Below the pieces are notes generated by a model that did no database searches, was not told the origin of the DNA, and saw only the letters and a list, made by a program, of their open reading frames with translations. A stretch of 64,000 nt of DNA, from the NCBI GenBank assembly GCA_964019135.1, contig OZ025248.1, positions 71,988,119 to 72,052,118 of the forward strand. Direction: 5' to 3'. Position 1 is the first letter of the stretch. Each line of letters begins with the position of its first letter. Positions 30,311-43,519 of this stretch are shown here, piece after piece. The position numbers and the translations under genes are program-made. This DNA is from Arenicola marina. Its lineage: Eukaryota > Annelida > Polychaeta > Arenicolidae.

Positions 30311-33300
30311 AAATGTACCGGTTATACGAGCCGTGAAACTCGCATAGCTAAGCTTCTAAATCTTCTTGAGTTTACGTCGCTACGTGGTAATGTGAGGACT
30401 GTGTATGTTACGTAAATAATATATAATTAATTACATCAAAGACCTTTCAAGGCTCACTTCTTAATGCTGAAGCAATTGTACATCTTCAGGCCATGACCTG
30501 TGCCGTTGGAGATATCTAACGGAGTAAGATCAGCATAAATGATGGCATCGATGCAGTAGTTTTCAGCATTAAAGAACCTTAACCTTACTGCTGGCGCAGT
30601 GCAGTCTTCAAATGTAATGTAAAGCCAAGTAATTCACACAACATGTTGCGTGAGATATCTTATCAAACTAATAAATGATGCGGCCTGCATCCAGGGTACA
30701 GTATCAATGCCATAATTAATCAAATATAATTACATTTCTTAACGGTAAAATAGTGTTTAAAAGGAACTATGTCGCATGGCAATGTCTTGTTCAAGATCTG
30801 CATCGAGAAATGTTGGAGATCCGTTTCGCTACGTATTATTTTGTAGATATAAGGCATCCGAGAGCACGCGAAAACATCGTCATCAGTGGACACATTCTTT
30901 ATTACTGGTCACCTTTTAACTATTACATGACCAGCTACATAGAGTGCTTTGATCCAGATTACGATTGTTATAAATTGTCATGACATGGGATTATGAAATG
31001 AGATAAATGTTGATGCTACCCCCCCTGCTCTATAAATATTATGTATAAATACAAATGTGTAACAAACGGAGAGGAACTGGTGGGGCTAGTGAAGGTGGAG
31101 GCGGAACTTCTTCCTCGTATGGACATTGTGACACATTTGTAAATGCACATTAAAACTTGACATTGACTTGTGTGTGAAAAGTAATAGAACAAGTGTCCTT
31201 TCCTATCTTTCTGCATTTAATATTGCAAACTGCAACCTTGTAGAGGCAATACCCTATTTTGATTTGGGTTATCTTTACCCGCATATATTATCTTAAAATG
31301 CTTTCAGCATCAGTCTATTTCAACTCTTGTATATCGTGGTCTTTTGAGGCAAGCCCTGGAGACGTGCATATGGGTTTATCACTTGAAAGAAGCTTGAAAT
31401 TTGTTTTTCAAGTACGTTAATGCTGTAGTCAGAACAGTGTGAGTAGTTAGAACCCGGTATGTTTAAGTACCAAGATATATAAGATGACAAACATTTTACC
31501 ACTATAACTTGAAGGAGGGCGACCACTTCTCTTGAATCCGGAGAATGGTTTGCATGTGTTATAATAGACCCCGAGGTATCTGCTATATGGTAATATTACG
31601 GTGTAGTATATGTAGGTTGATATGTTATGCTCGGCACGCCAGTTTTAGTGTATCACTCCGCAGGACCTTGCCACTTAGTATCGCCGCGGAAAACGTGATA
31701 CCTTGACTACCGGGACTTTTTTCTTGCGCTTTGTCCTAAAGTGCTCCTTATGTCTTCTCATGTGGGTGTCAATTTTCCAATTTACTTCTTGCCAAGTACG
31801 GCTCTCATGCCCCTTGTTCAGACAACATGGCGGTCCTCTGTACTCATTGTCTTTTTTTTCTAACTTAATGCGTTGCTTCAACATAGATCTATGTATAAGT
31901 TGCGTTCGGGGTTGTTTTTTTTCATTCCTATTCCTTTCCTCAGTTGGCTTCACTCGGGTAGCGAGCGCTGCAGTTAGAATCATTGCACTGAACGAAACAG
32001 TCAATTGCGATGACTTCGAGAAAGTGAAATGAATCATGGGGCATATTCCATTTTACCGGCCTTTTATGTCACTGGGACTCCGGTGGGTCTAGGAACTGAC
32101 TCCGCCCCCCCCCCCCCCCACCTACCACCCCCACGCCTCCTCGGCACCATCACCCACACCACCACTCAGCCCCCCCCCCCCCCACGCCCGCGTCCACCTG
32201 GGTGGCGCGGTGTGTATGTGTCACTGCCAGCACAACTACCATCGCCGACCGCCCCACCCATCCATTACCTTCGTGACTGGACTAATAACACCCCCCTCAC
32301 CACCTACGCCCACCCATCGCCACTCCCACTCTCCCACTGAATTGTTCTCCTGGGTTTCTCTTCATTCCCGTCGAACTGTTTATTACCGCCTCGATACACG
32401 AGAATTGGATAAATGTCACCCCATTTTTATTTCACCTTGACATTGACTGATCTCCACAAGTGATATCCGACCTCATCGGTGACCTCCGTCCATTTCCTTC
32501 GTCATCTTCGTCGTCCACAATACTCCTCATAGGGGTGCATCGCATATTATGCTTTTAAATTACTAAGACAATTTATTACGCTGCTATAGATGGCCATATC
32601 TGACACCTTCAATGTTCTTAAGTCTGGTTTAAAGCCTTGTATAATTACCTTATTGATTCCTATTAATTGCCCTCTCATGGACAGCTCTCCCCATTAGGGT
32701 ATAAATCTCATGAATGCCGCCGTGGAAGATCCAGTAATTGCCCCTTTGGATACTCCAATATACATTGTCCTTAGAATAGTTTATCGTTTCCTGAACGTAG
32801 TTCCACAATTGCTAAAAGCACTTTGCGTTATTGCTTTTACGTCTGTAGCGTTAGTCTACATTGCCCCCATTTATTTCATTTCCTTTATTGCATTTGCTCA
32901 TCTGCCACTCTTTGGGGCGCACTAAAGTCCAGAATTGTCAAGAGTGGGTGACGACCCCTCGCCACTGTCCCATTCCTCCTGCCCGGCCCCGGGTCTCCCT
33001 GGTATTCCTGCTCTGGCCACGCACGTCGTAGCGGCCTTCAGAGCCCCTCCACCGGGCAGGAGGTGATGGATGGGAGGACGGGTGGGCAGACAGGTGTGAC
33101 ATTGCTTGGCCTGCCCACAACCCAATGGATGGACTTGTATACCTTCAACGGAGGGAGATGAGATGAGGGGGAGGCATGGGGGGGGGGGGGGCAAACTGGC
33201 CGCCCCGGTGGATACGTTATATTCATTTCACAGTCCGTGAACTATGAGGTGAGATATCTCTATAGTCAGCAGTAAGACGTGTAGGTACCAAGGTGTTAAA

Positions 33301-34338
33301 TAAAAAGCGTGAGTTGCATATTTCGCTGCTTGTTTCATTTATTCCTTTGGTTTCTGAAGCTTTTTGCTGAGTAATCAAGGCGGTCAAGTGAATAATGATT
33401 TGAGAGTGTTAAAGCAGATTTGGCCGGAAGTGACGGTCTGGTTGCCGGGCTATTTAATATCTAACGACATTGGCTTCGAGAGCTCTTTCGTCGGAATGCG
33501 CAATTAAAGATCTGGAGTAGCATCGGGATATTTCCTAGATGAAACGAACGCGTATATATTGGAAGCAGGCCCGCCAAGCCTTATGCCCAAGCGCCGTCTG
33601 CCGCGGGAAAGGAGTGGGAGACGAAGATACAGGACCGAAAGGTGGGAGGGTAATTTCGTTTTACATCCCACAAGGTGTCTGTCTGCTGAAGCAGATAAGC
33701 AAGCAGTAAAGAGCGCATCATCGAGCGGCCGTCAACAGGTGCTATCGTCGCGTCCATGGCGGGAACGCCGCCTGCAAGTCGTCTGCTCCACGTCTGACCG
33801 GTCAGGCAGGGACCCAGCCTGCTGCTGCCGCTACAGGGATGATGCGCGCCGCAGGCGGGCAGGCAGGGAGCGAGTCTTCAGTCGGTCAGACCACCCTCGA
33901 CGCTCGCCGCTCCTCCTCCCCAACACTTGTCTAAAAACTGCTCCTCCCCCCCGGTCTTTCTTTCTCCATAGCAAGCATACAATCGACTTCAAAGGGGGCG
34001 GTCTCGGGGCCGATACGGGGTCTTACAGATTTAATCAGCGCACCGGCTTCAAAATGTACTCCCATTAATTTCACGTAATTAGTCTGTTTGACAGGAGAGG
34101 CCGAAAAAGCCTTCGCCGGAATGATTCCGATTTCGTTCTGAAGAAGATCGCACAATCATAGGGGGTGTAAACAGACTACTCTCCCGGCCACAATACCCCC
34201 TTACCTTACAACTCACCCCGCCCCAACCCCAAGCCCAACCCCACCCCCAGTCCCCCACACACAGATACACTGTCCCCATGTTTCTCCGTGTTCTTTGTAT
34301 CGACTGCACACATCCAAGATGCCGGCCATAGTATCCAG
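30311..34338. other. Non-coding or unrecognised
   Basis: C or G runs at 32107-32120, 32170-32183 and 33178-33192. A GC- and CpG-rich block runs from 33550 to 34050. An ETS-type site CCGGAAGTG lies near 33424 and could belong to a promoter, but no exon to the right has a recognisable product. Overlapping frames on both strands at 31675-32037 and an Arg-rich 169-codon frame at 33559-34068 are not convincing genes. Confidence 0.4.
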
Positions 34339-34400
34339 CCGTTGTAACGGCCCCCCGGTCCATCCGTTGTAACGGCCTCCCAGTCCAGCCGTTGTAACGG
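34339..34400. repeat. Three tandem CCGTTGTAACGG palindromes, 25-bp period
   Basis: CCGTTGTAACGG is an inverted repeat of CCGTT/AACGG around GT. It occurs at 34339-34350, 34364-34375 and 34389-34400, exactly 25 bp apart, with C-rich linkers. Each half-site matches the Myb recognition core AACGG/AACNG. Its role is unknown. Confidence 0.85.
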
Positions 34401-35150
34401 TCTCCCGCCGCCACGCCGCTCGCCATTGATCGTCGGCTGATGATGTGTCGCTCAATTCCACAGGTATTCAACTAAAAACACAAATTATGTTCTTTCAACC
34501 CACGAAGCCACTGCTAACAAGGCCCCGACGGGCATGAGTTCATCAGTCTCGCTCAGCGGGCCTTTACGGGGCGGGTAAAGGGAGGCGGTGGGGGGGCTAA
34601 AGGGGGTTGTATTGGCGGGGTGCGGGGTCAGCACTGCAGGGCCACCAGTGAGAGGGTACCAGCCGGCGACCACCGTGGGTGCTTGCATCAGGGGGTGACT
34701 GGCCCAGGGTCGGTCGGTCGGGTGGCGGAGGGGAGGTGTGTGTGGGTGGGGGGGCGGGGTAGACCTAGGGTAAGGGCCAGGGTGTGCTTGCTCCAATGTT
34801 CGCATACCGAGTGAAAGCGAAGGATTGGCGATGTGAGGTGTGTGCGGGGGTGTTTAGAAGGGCGGGCTGGGGGTGGAGGGTAGGTATCTTTCGCTCCCCG
34901 GGTCATGTCGGAACTCGCAAACAACTTCGCGTGAAAGCAGTGAGATAAGATGCCGTAGTTTCTAAATAACACACTTTGAAACACAATTACAAACACTAAG
35001 CAGCGCCCCGTAACGTGTGCCTTCAGGCAGTGGAAGGGTGTTTAAAGCACCGTATATTACCTAACAGTTTCGCTATCGCAACGAGATGAAAAGCCGGTTA
35101 GAACCTATCTCCTCGGAAAATCTTGGACAACAAAGAGGGCGCTCCGTGAG
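34401..35150. other. Non-coding, no gene seen
   Basis: G-rich on the plus strand between 34560 and 34880. No supported feature. Confidence 0.45.
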
Positions 35151-36426
35151 TCCATATGGGTGCACGGCGCGGTCTATATGGGTGCACGGTGCGGTCTATA
35201 TGGGTGCACGGTGCAGTCCATATGGGTGCACGGTGCTGTCCATATAGGTGCACGGTGCGATCCATATGGGTGCACGGGGCTGTCCATATGGGTGCACGGT
35301 GCGGTTCATATGGGTGCACGGTGCGGTCCATATGGGTGCACGGTGCTGTCCATATGGGTGCACGGTGCGATCCATATGGGTGCACGGGGCTGTCCATATG
35401 GGTGCACGGTGCGATCCATATGGGTGCAAAGTGCGGACTATATGGGTGCACGGTGCTGTCCATATGGGTGCACGGTGCGATCCATATGGGTGCAAAGTGC
35501 GGACCATATGGGTGCACGGTGCTGTCCATATGGGTGCACGGTGTTGTCCATATGGGTGCACAGTGCGATCCATATGGGTGCACGGTGCGTTCCATATGGG
35601 TGCAAAGTGCGGTCCATATGGGTGAACAGTGCGATCCATATGGGTGCACGGTGCAGTCCATATAAGTGCAAAGTGCGATCCATATGGGTGCACGGTGCAG
35701 TCCATATGAGTGCACAGTGCGATCCATATGGGTGCACGGTGCAGTCCATATGGGTGCACGGTGCAGTCCATATGGGTGCACAGTGCGATCCATATGGGTG
35801 CACGGTGCAGTCCATATGGGTGCACGGTGCAGTCCATATGGGTGCAAAGTGCGGTCCTTATGGGTGAACAGTGCGGTCCATATGGGTGCACAGTGCAGTC
35901 CATATGGGTGCACGGTGCGATCCATATGGGTGCACGGTGCGATCCATATGGGTGCACGGTGCAGTCCATATGAGTGCACAGTGCGATCCATATGGGTGCA
36001 CGGTGCTGTCCATATGAGTGCACAGTGCGATCCATATGGGTGCACAGTGCGATCCATATGGGTGCACCAACAGTCCATATGAGTGCACAGTGCGGTCCAT
36101 ATGGGTGCTGGTTACAGTCCATATGAGTGCACAGTGCGGTCCATATGGGTGCTGGTTACAGTCCATATGAGTGCACAGTGCGGTCCTTATGGGTGCACGG
36201 TGCGGTCTATATGGGTGCACGGTGAAGTCCATATGGGTGCACGGTGCGGTCTATATGGGTGCACAGTGCGGTCCTTATGGGTGCACGGTGCGGTCCTTAT
36301 GGGTGCACGGTGCAGTCCATATGAGTGCACAGTGCGGTTCATATGGGTGCACGGTGCGGTCCATATGGGTGAACAGTGCGGTCCATATGGGTGCACGGTG
36401 CGGTCTATATGGGTGCACGGTGCGGC
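35151..36426. repeat. 22-bp minisatellite, about 58 copies
   Basis: Consensus TCCATATGGGTGCACGGTGC plus two bases (GG, AG or GA variants). Length over period gives about 58 units. Each unit has the palindromes CATATG and GTGCAC. Variants (GTGAACAGTGC, GAGTGCACAGTGC, CAAAGTGCGG) recur in blocks, showing multi-unit amplification. Most monomers contain no stop in any frame on either strand, so long frames exist on both strands and are not evidence of coding. Confidence 0.95.
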
Positions 36427-36547
36427 TCTTTAACACAAATAAGGCTGTAGTATTTCTTCGTTACGCTTGATAAATAAATCACTTTCATAAATGGGTGGAA
36501 GCATTCTTCAGTGGTGCTGATTTAGCGATTTAGTGGGTTTTATTCTT

Positions 36548-36675
36548 GGGGCCTATTTTACGAACATAGTTTAGCCGGCTACGGCTTAATCGGCTTAATC
36601 GGCTAAAATCTTATTATTTATATCGTAACTTTAATTAGCCCCGTAGTCGGCTAAACTGCGTTCATGAAATTCGCC
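36548..36675. mobile_element. Small foldback MITE
   Basis: The ends fold on each other: AGTTTAGCCGGCTACGG at about 36569-36585 is complementary, with one mismatch, to CCGTAGTCGGCTAAACT near 36641-36657. The outer parts GGGGCCTATTTTACGAAC and GTTCATGAAATTCGCC pair more weakly. The GGGGCCTATT end resembles the GGGGCCGTATT end of the element at 57835. Non-coding. Confidence 0.6.
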
Positions 36676-37424
36676 ATTGGTCTATCATTTCGTAGACGGA
36701 TCTTAAAGCCATTCGAACAGTTGCTTCCCCCCAATTTAAAACATCGGCATAATACACTGAAATGAAAGAGTGTTTGTCACATTTAGCAGAACTGTAACGT
36801 TGCCTTGAAAAAGTAACGGTAAAAGGCAGAAAAGGTATTTTTTGCTTTACAGCTGACCCTAAGTTGAGTGTGGGGGGAGGGGTACCTTTTCCGATCTCAG
36901 CGATTGGCATCCAATAATTAGTGGAAATTCGCGATTGGCTGATTTTTTGGGGATCGTTATCCGTACAATTCCTGGTTCAACGCGAAGACCCTTTGCCTAT
37001 TTACCGCGATCCGTTATAGCAGTCTGCGAATTCCTCGATATTCGCGACATCACCATTAAGGCGTTTTTTTTTCGCGCCCAGCTTTAAAATGTCCTAATCT
37101 TAGAAATTATCGATATTGCTCTCCCTAATTCTTGGGGATTCACGATTCAGAGGGGGTATCCGACCCCCCCCCCTCCTTAATTTGGAAACTATATGCGCTG
37201 CGTCACAGATTTGTCTGTAGTTCACAGGTTTATTGCGCCAGTTTAGGGATGCTGAGCAGGCTTCAGGCAATACATTTGAGTGATAACTAAGCGATAAAAA
37301 ATAAATCATTTTTTAACTAAGCGATAAAAAATAAATCATTTTTTTATTCTCATTCTTCTTATAAGGCCATAAATGTAACACGTTTAGCTCCTCGGTAGAT
37401 ATATACTCTTCTCATCGCACTTAA
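36676..37424. other. Non-coding, with a 30-bp direct duplication
   Basis: ACTAAGCGATAAAAAATAAA and the ten bases after it occur twice in tandem at 37286-37345. The rest shows nothing supportable. Confidence 0.5.
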
Positions 37425-38023
37425 AGCTGCTTGTCGAGCTTTTCCCGCCAAATCTAAGCCCGGGCGACATATATATCGCGCGTAAGATTGTGCGTTCAAA
37501 TCCCTACTGGGTGACAAATATTTTTTTTTTCTTCCATTGTATTGTATTAACAACCTATATTTTGTCTCTGGTCGCATTTCGGCACGCAACACAACTTTTA
37601 TGGCATGTTTTTGCTCCAATGGGCTATGGTATGGAGACGCATAATGTACGACGCGCCCCGGCCGACTGTACGCGGGTTGTCGCTGTAGGACCGTGTCGGT
37701 GGCAGCGCCATCTGGCGAACGCGGCGGCAGCAACTACTACCATTAGCAGAAAACTCGATTGTTTCACTCTATGTGGTATGGGGGAGAGCGGGACACCGCG
37801 GAACTCTGTCGCGACACTGCTACTTATAACAAAGCATCGCGAAGCACATAAACTGATGACGTTTACCACTAAGTTAAAAGCCTGTGGTAAATTGATATCA
37901 CGGCCAATGCAGTCTGACATGCGTGGAATATAGACCACAGAAATCTTGATTGATTCAAAGACTGATTGTTATTTGTATTCTGACCTCTTTAGTTTTGGGC
38001 GGGAAAGAGCTCGATATGCAACT
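37425..38023. mobile_element. TTAA-flanked MITE, long inverted ends (family 3, copy 1)
   Basis: The left end AGCTGCTTGTCGAGC...CCCGCC follows TTAA at 37421-37424. The right end GGGCGGGAAAGAGCTCGA...GCAACT is followed by TCAA, probably a mutated TTAA. It shares ends and an internal block (GCAGAAAACTCGATTGTTTC and the following 200 bp) with 58710-59109. About 200 bp extra near 37500-37740 includes a GTTCAAATCCCTA B-box-like site and a T run, possibly a nested SINE. TTAA duplication with AG..CT termini suggests Kolobok; piggyBac also uses TTAA but usually has CCC ends. Confidence 0.7.
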
Positions 38024-38997
38024 TCAAACATATACACAGATGGTGCCCTGACTTCAGTGAACTATTCCGCAGGATATACACCGACGTTGAATGTATAAAG
38101 GGTCCGATTTAAGCATTCAAGGATAGCACAATATGTAGATGAGCTGGAAAGGATATGGCGAGATTTACCTAGTTAGTACCCCTATAGCCTCTATATGACA
38201 GATAAATCACTGCGTAAATTGCGGCTGATTTTTTTATGGGAGCTGGTGGAGGTAGGGCACCGCGAGCTGACTTTGATCGTCTGCCAATCTGCAAGGCTAA
38301 AGTTACTGGACTAAGCCTCACAGCTTGGACCATGAATAACCGTCCGGAATGGGTTCAACATGCTGTTGTGACTCACATAGATTTGGTTCTACGCAGAATT
38401 AGGTCATTCATGCCTTAATAATTAAATCAGTACTTGGCTGGAGCGGCCAAGTTCCATGCAGTTAGCATGAATTATGTTCACTTGGTCTTTTCTGTGTAAT
38501 TTGTGCTTGACGGGGTTAAACGGTCTTGGTAGTTAGAAGTTTCTCCATCATTCTGTCACTTGAGATTAACAGCTATATCTACCTGGGGATCTGCAGGAAC
38601 ACTTGATTTCTCAGAAAGCTACAGCCGTAGTCATCATAAGTGGCGCCATCTGTTGAGTAGGTGTGTAGTACTTCCGGAGGTGCGGCAGATCGTCTTCTCG
38701 TCTTCCTGTTCCATCCCTTGGCTTTACTCGATATCACCAAGACACCATTGCCACCCCCCCCCCCCCCCGCCCCCACACACACACTTCTTGCTGGCTCATC
38801 GCCAATCCGCTTAACATGTGAGAGAGATCTAAGATAATTGACCTCCAGGGAGATCAAAGGCGGACAGTCCCCGTGTGGTACAGGTGATTGGCTCAGGTCG
38901 CTCGGTGGCCTGGTCGGCCAGGCTGGAGGCTGACAGGCACTGAGCCCTGGAACATACAGCCTAGAGTCTGGCCCGCCCTTCCTGCTCAGTGGTGCCC
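38024..38997. other. Non-coding, no gene seen
   Basis: Left flank of the large C-rich array. A C run lies at about 38754-38768. No exon is recognised. Confidence 0.45.
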
Positions 38998-41900
38998 TCT
39001 ACCCAAAACGACCCCCCCCCCGCTCTCCCCCTGTCTCCTCGCTCAGCACCCAGAACGACCTCTCTTTCCCACCCCACTCCCTACCCTCGACGATGCCTCC
39101 TTTCTCGCACCCACCCAGAACGCCAGCCCCTATCTCGCTCCCCACCCAGAACGACAAACCCCCTCCCCGCTCCCCACCCAGAACGACATCCCCTCCTCCC
39201 CGCTCCCCACCCAGAACGAAAACCCCCCTCCCCGCTCCCCACCCAGAACCGCAACCCCCCTCGCCGCTCCCCACCCAGAACGACATCCCCTCCTCCCCGA
39301 GCCTCACCCAGAACGACAACCCCCCTCACCGCTCCCCACCCAGAACGACAGTCCCTCCTCCCCGCTCCCCACCCAGAACGACAACCCCTCTCCCCGCTCA
39401 CCACCCAGAACGACAACCCCTCTCCCCGCTCACCACCCAGAACGACAGCCCCCCTCCCCTCTCCCCACCCAGAACGACAGTCCCTCCTCCCCGACCCTCA
39501 CCCAGAACGACAACCCCCCTCCCCGCTCACCACCCAGAACGACAGCCCCCCTCCCCGCTCCCCACCCAGAACGACAGTCCCTCCTCCCCGACCCTCACCC
39601 AGAACGACAACCCCCCTCCCCGCTCACCACCCAGAACGACAGTCCCTCCTCCCCGACCCTCACCCAGAACGACAACCCCCCTCCCCGCTCACCACCCAGA
39701 ACGACAACCCCCCTCCCCGCTCCCCACCCAGAACGACAGTCCCTCCTCCCCGCTCCCCACCCAGAACGACAACCCCTCTCCCCGCTCACCACCCAGAACG
39801 ACAACCCCTCTCCCCGCTCACCACCCAGAACGACAGCCCCCCTCCCCGCTCCCCACCCAGAACGACAGTCCCTCCTCCCCGACCCTCACCCAGAACGACA
39901 ACCCCCCTCCCCGCTCACCACCCAGAACGACAACCCCTCTCCCCGCTCACCACCCAGAACGACAGCCCCCCTCCCCGCTCCCCACCCAGAACGACAGTCC
40001 CTCCTCCCCGACCCTCACCCAGAACGACAACCCCCCTCCCCGCTCCCCACCCAGAACGACAGTCCCTCCTCCCCGACCCTCACCCAGAACGACAACCCCC
40101 CTCCCCGCTCACCACCCAGAACGACAGCCCCCCTCCCGCTCCCCATTCAGAACGACAACCCCCCTCCCCGCTCCCCACCTAGAACGACAGCCCCCCTCCC
40201 GCTCCTCAGCCAGAACGACAACCCCCCTCCCCGCTCACCACCCAGAACGACAGCCCCCCTCCCGCTCCCCATTCAGAACGACAACCCCCCTCCCCGCTCA
40301 CCACCCAGAACGACAGCCCCCCTCCCCGCTCACCACCCAGAACGACAGCCCCCCTCCCGCTCCTCAGCCAGAACGACAACCCCCCTCCCCGCTCACCACC
40401 CAGAACGACAACCCCCCTCCCGCTCCCCATTCAGAACGACAACCCCCCTCCCGCTCCCCACCCAGAACGACAACCCCCCTCCCCGCTCACCACCCAGAAC
40501 GACAGCCCCCCTCCCGCTCCTCAGCCAGAACGACAACCCCCCTCCCCGCTCACCACCCAGAACGACAGCCCCCCTCCCGCTCCCCATTCAGAACGACAAC
40601 CCCCCTCCCCGCTCACCACCCAGAACGACAACCCCCCTCCCGCTCCCCATTCAGAACGACAACCCCCCTCCCCGCTCACCACCCAGAACGACAACCCCCC
40701 TCCCCGCTCACCACCCAGAACGACAGCCCCCCTCCCGCTCCTCAGCCAGAACGACAACCCCCCTCCCCGCTCACCACCCAGAACGACAGCCCCCCTCCCG
40801 CTCCCCATTCAGAACGACAACCCCCCTCCCCGCTCACCACCCAGAACGACAGCCCCCCTCCCCGCTCACCACCCAGAACGACAACCCCCCTCCCCGCTCA
40901 CCACCCAGAACGACAGCCCCCCTCCCGCTCCCCATTCAGAACGACAACCCCCCTCCCCGCTCACCACCCAGAACGACAGCCCCCCTCCCCGCTCACCACC
41001 CAGAACGACAACCCCCCTCCCCGCTCACCACCCAGAACGACAACCCCTCTCCCCGCTCACCACCCAGAACGACAGCCCCCCTCCCGCTCCCCATTCAGAA
41101 CGACAACCCCCCTCCCGCTCCCCATTCAGAACGACAACCCCCCTCCCGCTCCCCATTCAGAACGACAACCCCCCTCCCCGCTCACCACCCAGAACGACAA
41201 CCCCCCTCCCCGCTCACCACCCAGAACGACAACCCCTCTCCCCGCTCACCACCCAGAACGACAACCCCCCTCCCGCTCCCCATTCAGAACGACAACCCCC
41301 CTCCCCGCTCCCCACCCAGAACGACAACCCCCCTCCCGCTCACCACCCAGAACGACAACCCCCCTCCCCGCTCACCACCCAGAACGACAACCCCCCTCCC
41401 CGCTCACCACCCAGAACGACAGCCCCCCTCCCGCTCCCCATTCAGAACGACAACCCCCCTCCCCGCTCACCACCCAGAACGACAACCCCCCTCCCCGCTC
41501 ACCACCCAGAACGACAACCCCTCTTCCCGCTCACCACCCAGAACGACAACCCCCCTCCCGCTCCCCATTCAGAACGACAGCCCCCCTCCCGCTCCCCATT
41601 CAGAACGACAACCCCCCTCCCCGCTCACCACTCAGAACGACAACCCCCCTCCCCGCTCACCACCCAGAACGACAGCCCCCCTCCCGTTCCCCATTCAGAA
41701 CGACAACCCCCCTCCCCGCTCACCACCCAGAACGACAACCCCCCTCCCGCTCCCCATTCAGAACGACAGCCCCCCTCCCGCTCCCCATTCAGAACGACAA
41801 CCCCCCTCCCCGCTCACCACCCAGAACGACAACCCCCCTCCCCGCTCACCACCCAGAACGACAGCCCCCCTCCCGCTCCCCATTCAGAACGACAACCCCC

Positions 41901-43517
41901 CTCCCCGCTCACCACCCAGAACGACAACCCCCCTCCCCGCTCACCACCCAGAACGACAGCCCCCCTCCCGCTCCCCATTCAGAACGACAACCCCCCTCCC
42001 CGCTCACCACCCAGAACGACAGCCCCCCTCCCGCTCACCACCCAGAACGACAGCCCCCCTCCCGCTCCCCATTCAGAACGACAACCCCCCTCCCCGCTCA
42101 CCACCCAGAACGACAACCCCCCTCCCCGCTCACCACCCAGAACGACAACCCCTCTCCCCGCTCCCCATTCAGAACGACAACCCCCCTCCCCGCTCACCAC
42201 CCAGAACGACAACCCCCCTCCCCGCTCACCACCCAGAACGACAACCCCTCTCCCCGCTCCCCATTCAGAACGACAACCCCCCTCCCGCTCCCCATTCAGA
42301 ACGACAACCCCCCTCCCCGCTCACCACCCAGAACGACAACCCCCCTCCCCGCTCACCACCCAGAACGACAGCCCCCCTCCCGCTCCCCATTCAGAACGAC
42401 AACCCCCCTCCCCGCTCACCACCCAGAACGACAACCCCCCTCCCCGCTCACCACCCAGAACGACAACCCCTCTCCCCGCTCCCCATTCAGAACGACAACC
42501 CCCCTCCCCGCTCACCACCCAGAACGACAACCCCCCTCCCCGCTCACCACCCAGAACGACAACCCCTCTCCCCGCTCCCCATTCAGAACGACAACCCCCC
42601 TCCCCGCTCACCACCCAGAACGACAGCCCCCCTCCCGCTCCCCATTCAGAACGACAACCCCCCTCCCGCTCCCCATTCAGAACGACAACCCCCCTCCCCG
42701 CTCACCACCCAGAACGACAACCCCTCTCCCCGCTCCCCATTCAGAACGACAACCCCCCTCCCGCTCCCCATTCAGAACGACAACCCCCCTCCCCGCTCAC
42801 CACCCAGAACGACAGCCCCCCTCCCCGCTCACCACCCAGAACGACAGCCCCCCTCCCGCTCCCCATTCAGAACGACAACCCCCCTCCCCGCTCACCACCC
42901 AGAACGACAACCCCCCTCCCCGCTCACCACCCAGAACGACAGCCCCCCTCCCGCTCCCCATTCAGAACGACAACCCCCCTCCCCGCTCCCCACCCAGAAC
43001 GACAGTCCCTCCTCCCCGCTCCCCACCCAGAACGACAGCCCCCCTCCCCGCTCACCACCCAGAACGACAACCCCTCTCCCCGCTCACCACCCAGAACGAC
43101 AGCCCCCCTCCCGCTCCCCATTCAGAACGACAGCCCCCCTCCCGCTCCCCATTCAGAACGACAACCCCCCTCCCCGCTCCCCACCCAGAACGACAGTCCC
43201 TCCTCCCCGACCCTCACCCAGAACGACAACCCCCCTCCCCGCTCACCACCCAGAACGACAGCCCCCCTCCCGCTCCCCATTCAGAACGACAACCCCCCTC
43301 CCCGCTCCCCACCTAGAACGACAGCCCCCCTCCCGCTCCCCATTCAGAACGACAACCCCCCTCCCCACTCACCACCCAGAACGACAACCCCCCTCCCCGC
43401 TCCCCACCTAGAACGACAGCCTCCCTCCCCTTCCCGACCCAGAACGATAACCCCCCTCCAGGCTCCCCACCCAGAACGACAGCCCCCTTCCCGCTCCCCA
43501 CCCAGAACGACTCCTCC
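38998..43517. repeat. C-rich 31/32-bp minisatellite, about 145 copies
   Basis: The 32-bp form is CCGCTCACCACCCAGAACGA followed by CAACCCCCCTCC. A 31-bp form has CCCATTCAG in place of CACCACCCAG, and a third form has CAGTCCCTCCTCCCCGACC. The edges are degenerate (38998-39180 and 43410-43517) and the core is highly uniform, as expected from unequal exchange. No monomer form contains a stop in any plus-strand frame, so frames of 1400-1500 codons arise without selection. The minus strand is G-rich with GGGGAGGGGGG and GGGTGG blocks in every unit. Confidence 0.97.
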
Positions 43518-43519
43518 CC

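Noticed and set aside
31675-32037. Overlapping frames of 109 and 120 codons on opposite strands
   Set aside because: Neither translation is recognisable, and simultaneous openness on both strands argues against either.
33559-34068. 169-codon Arg-rich frame in a GC-rich block
   Set aside because: GC-rich DNA has few stops; the sequence resembles no family I know and ends without a splice or poly(A) context.
35098-36122. Frames of over 300 codons on the minus strand and up to 235 on the plus strand
   Set aside because: Both strands are open at once over the 22-bp array, which shows absence of stops rather than coding.
38888-43411. Open frame of about 1500 codons, proline-rich, plus a parallel frame of about 1400 codons
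   Set aside because: It lies on the 31/32-bp array, whose monomers contain no stop in any plus-strand frame. The repeat period is not kept in frame and the flanks have no coding features, so the openness is compositional.
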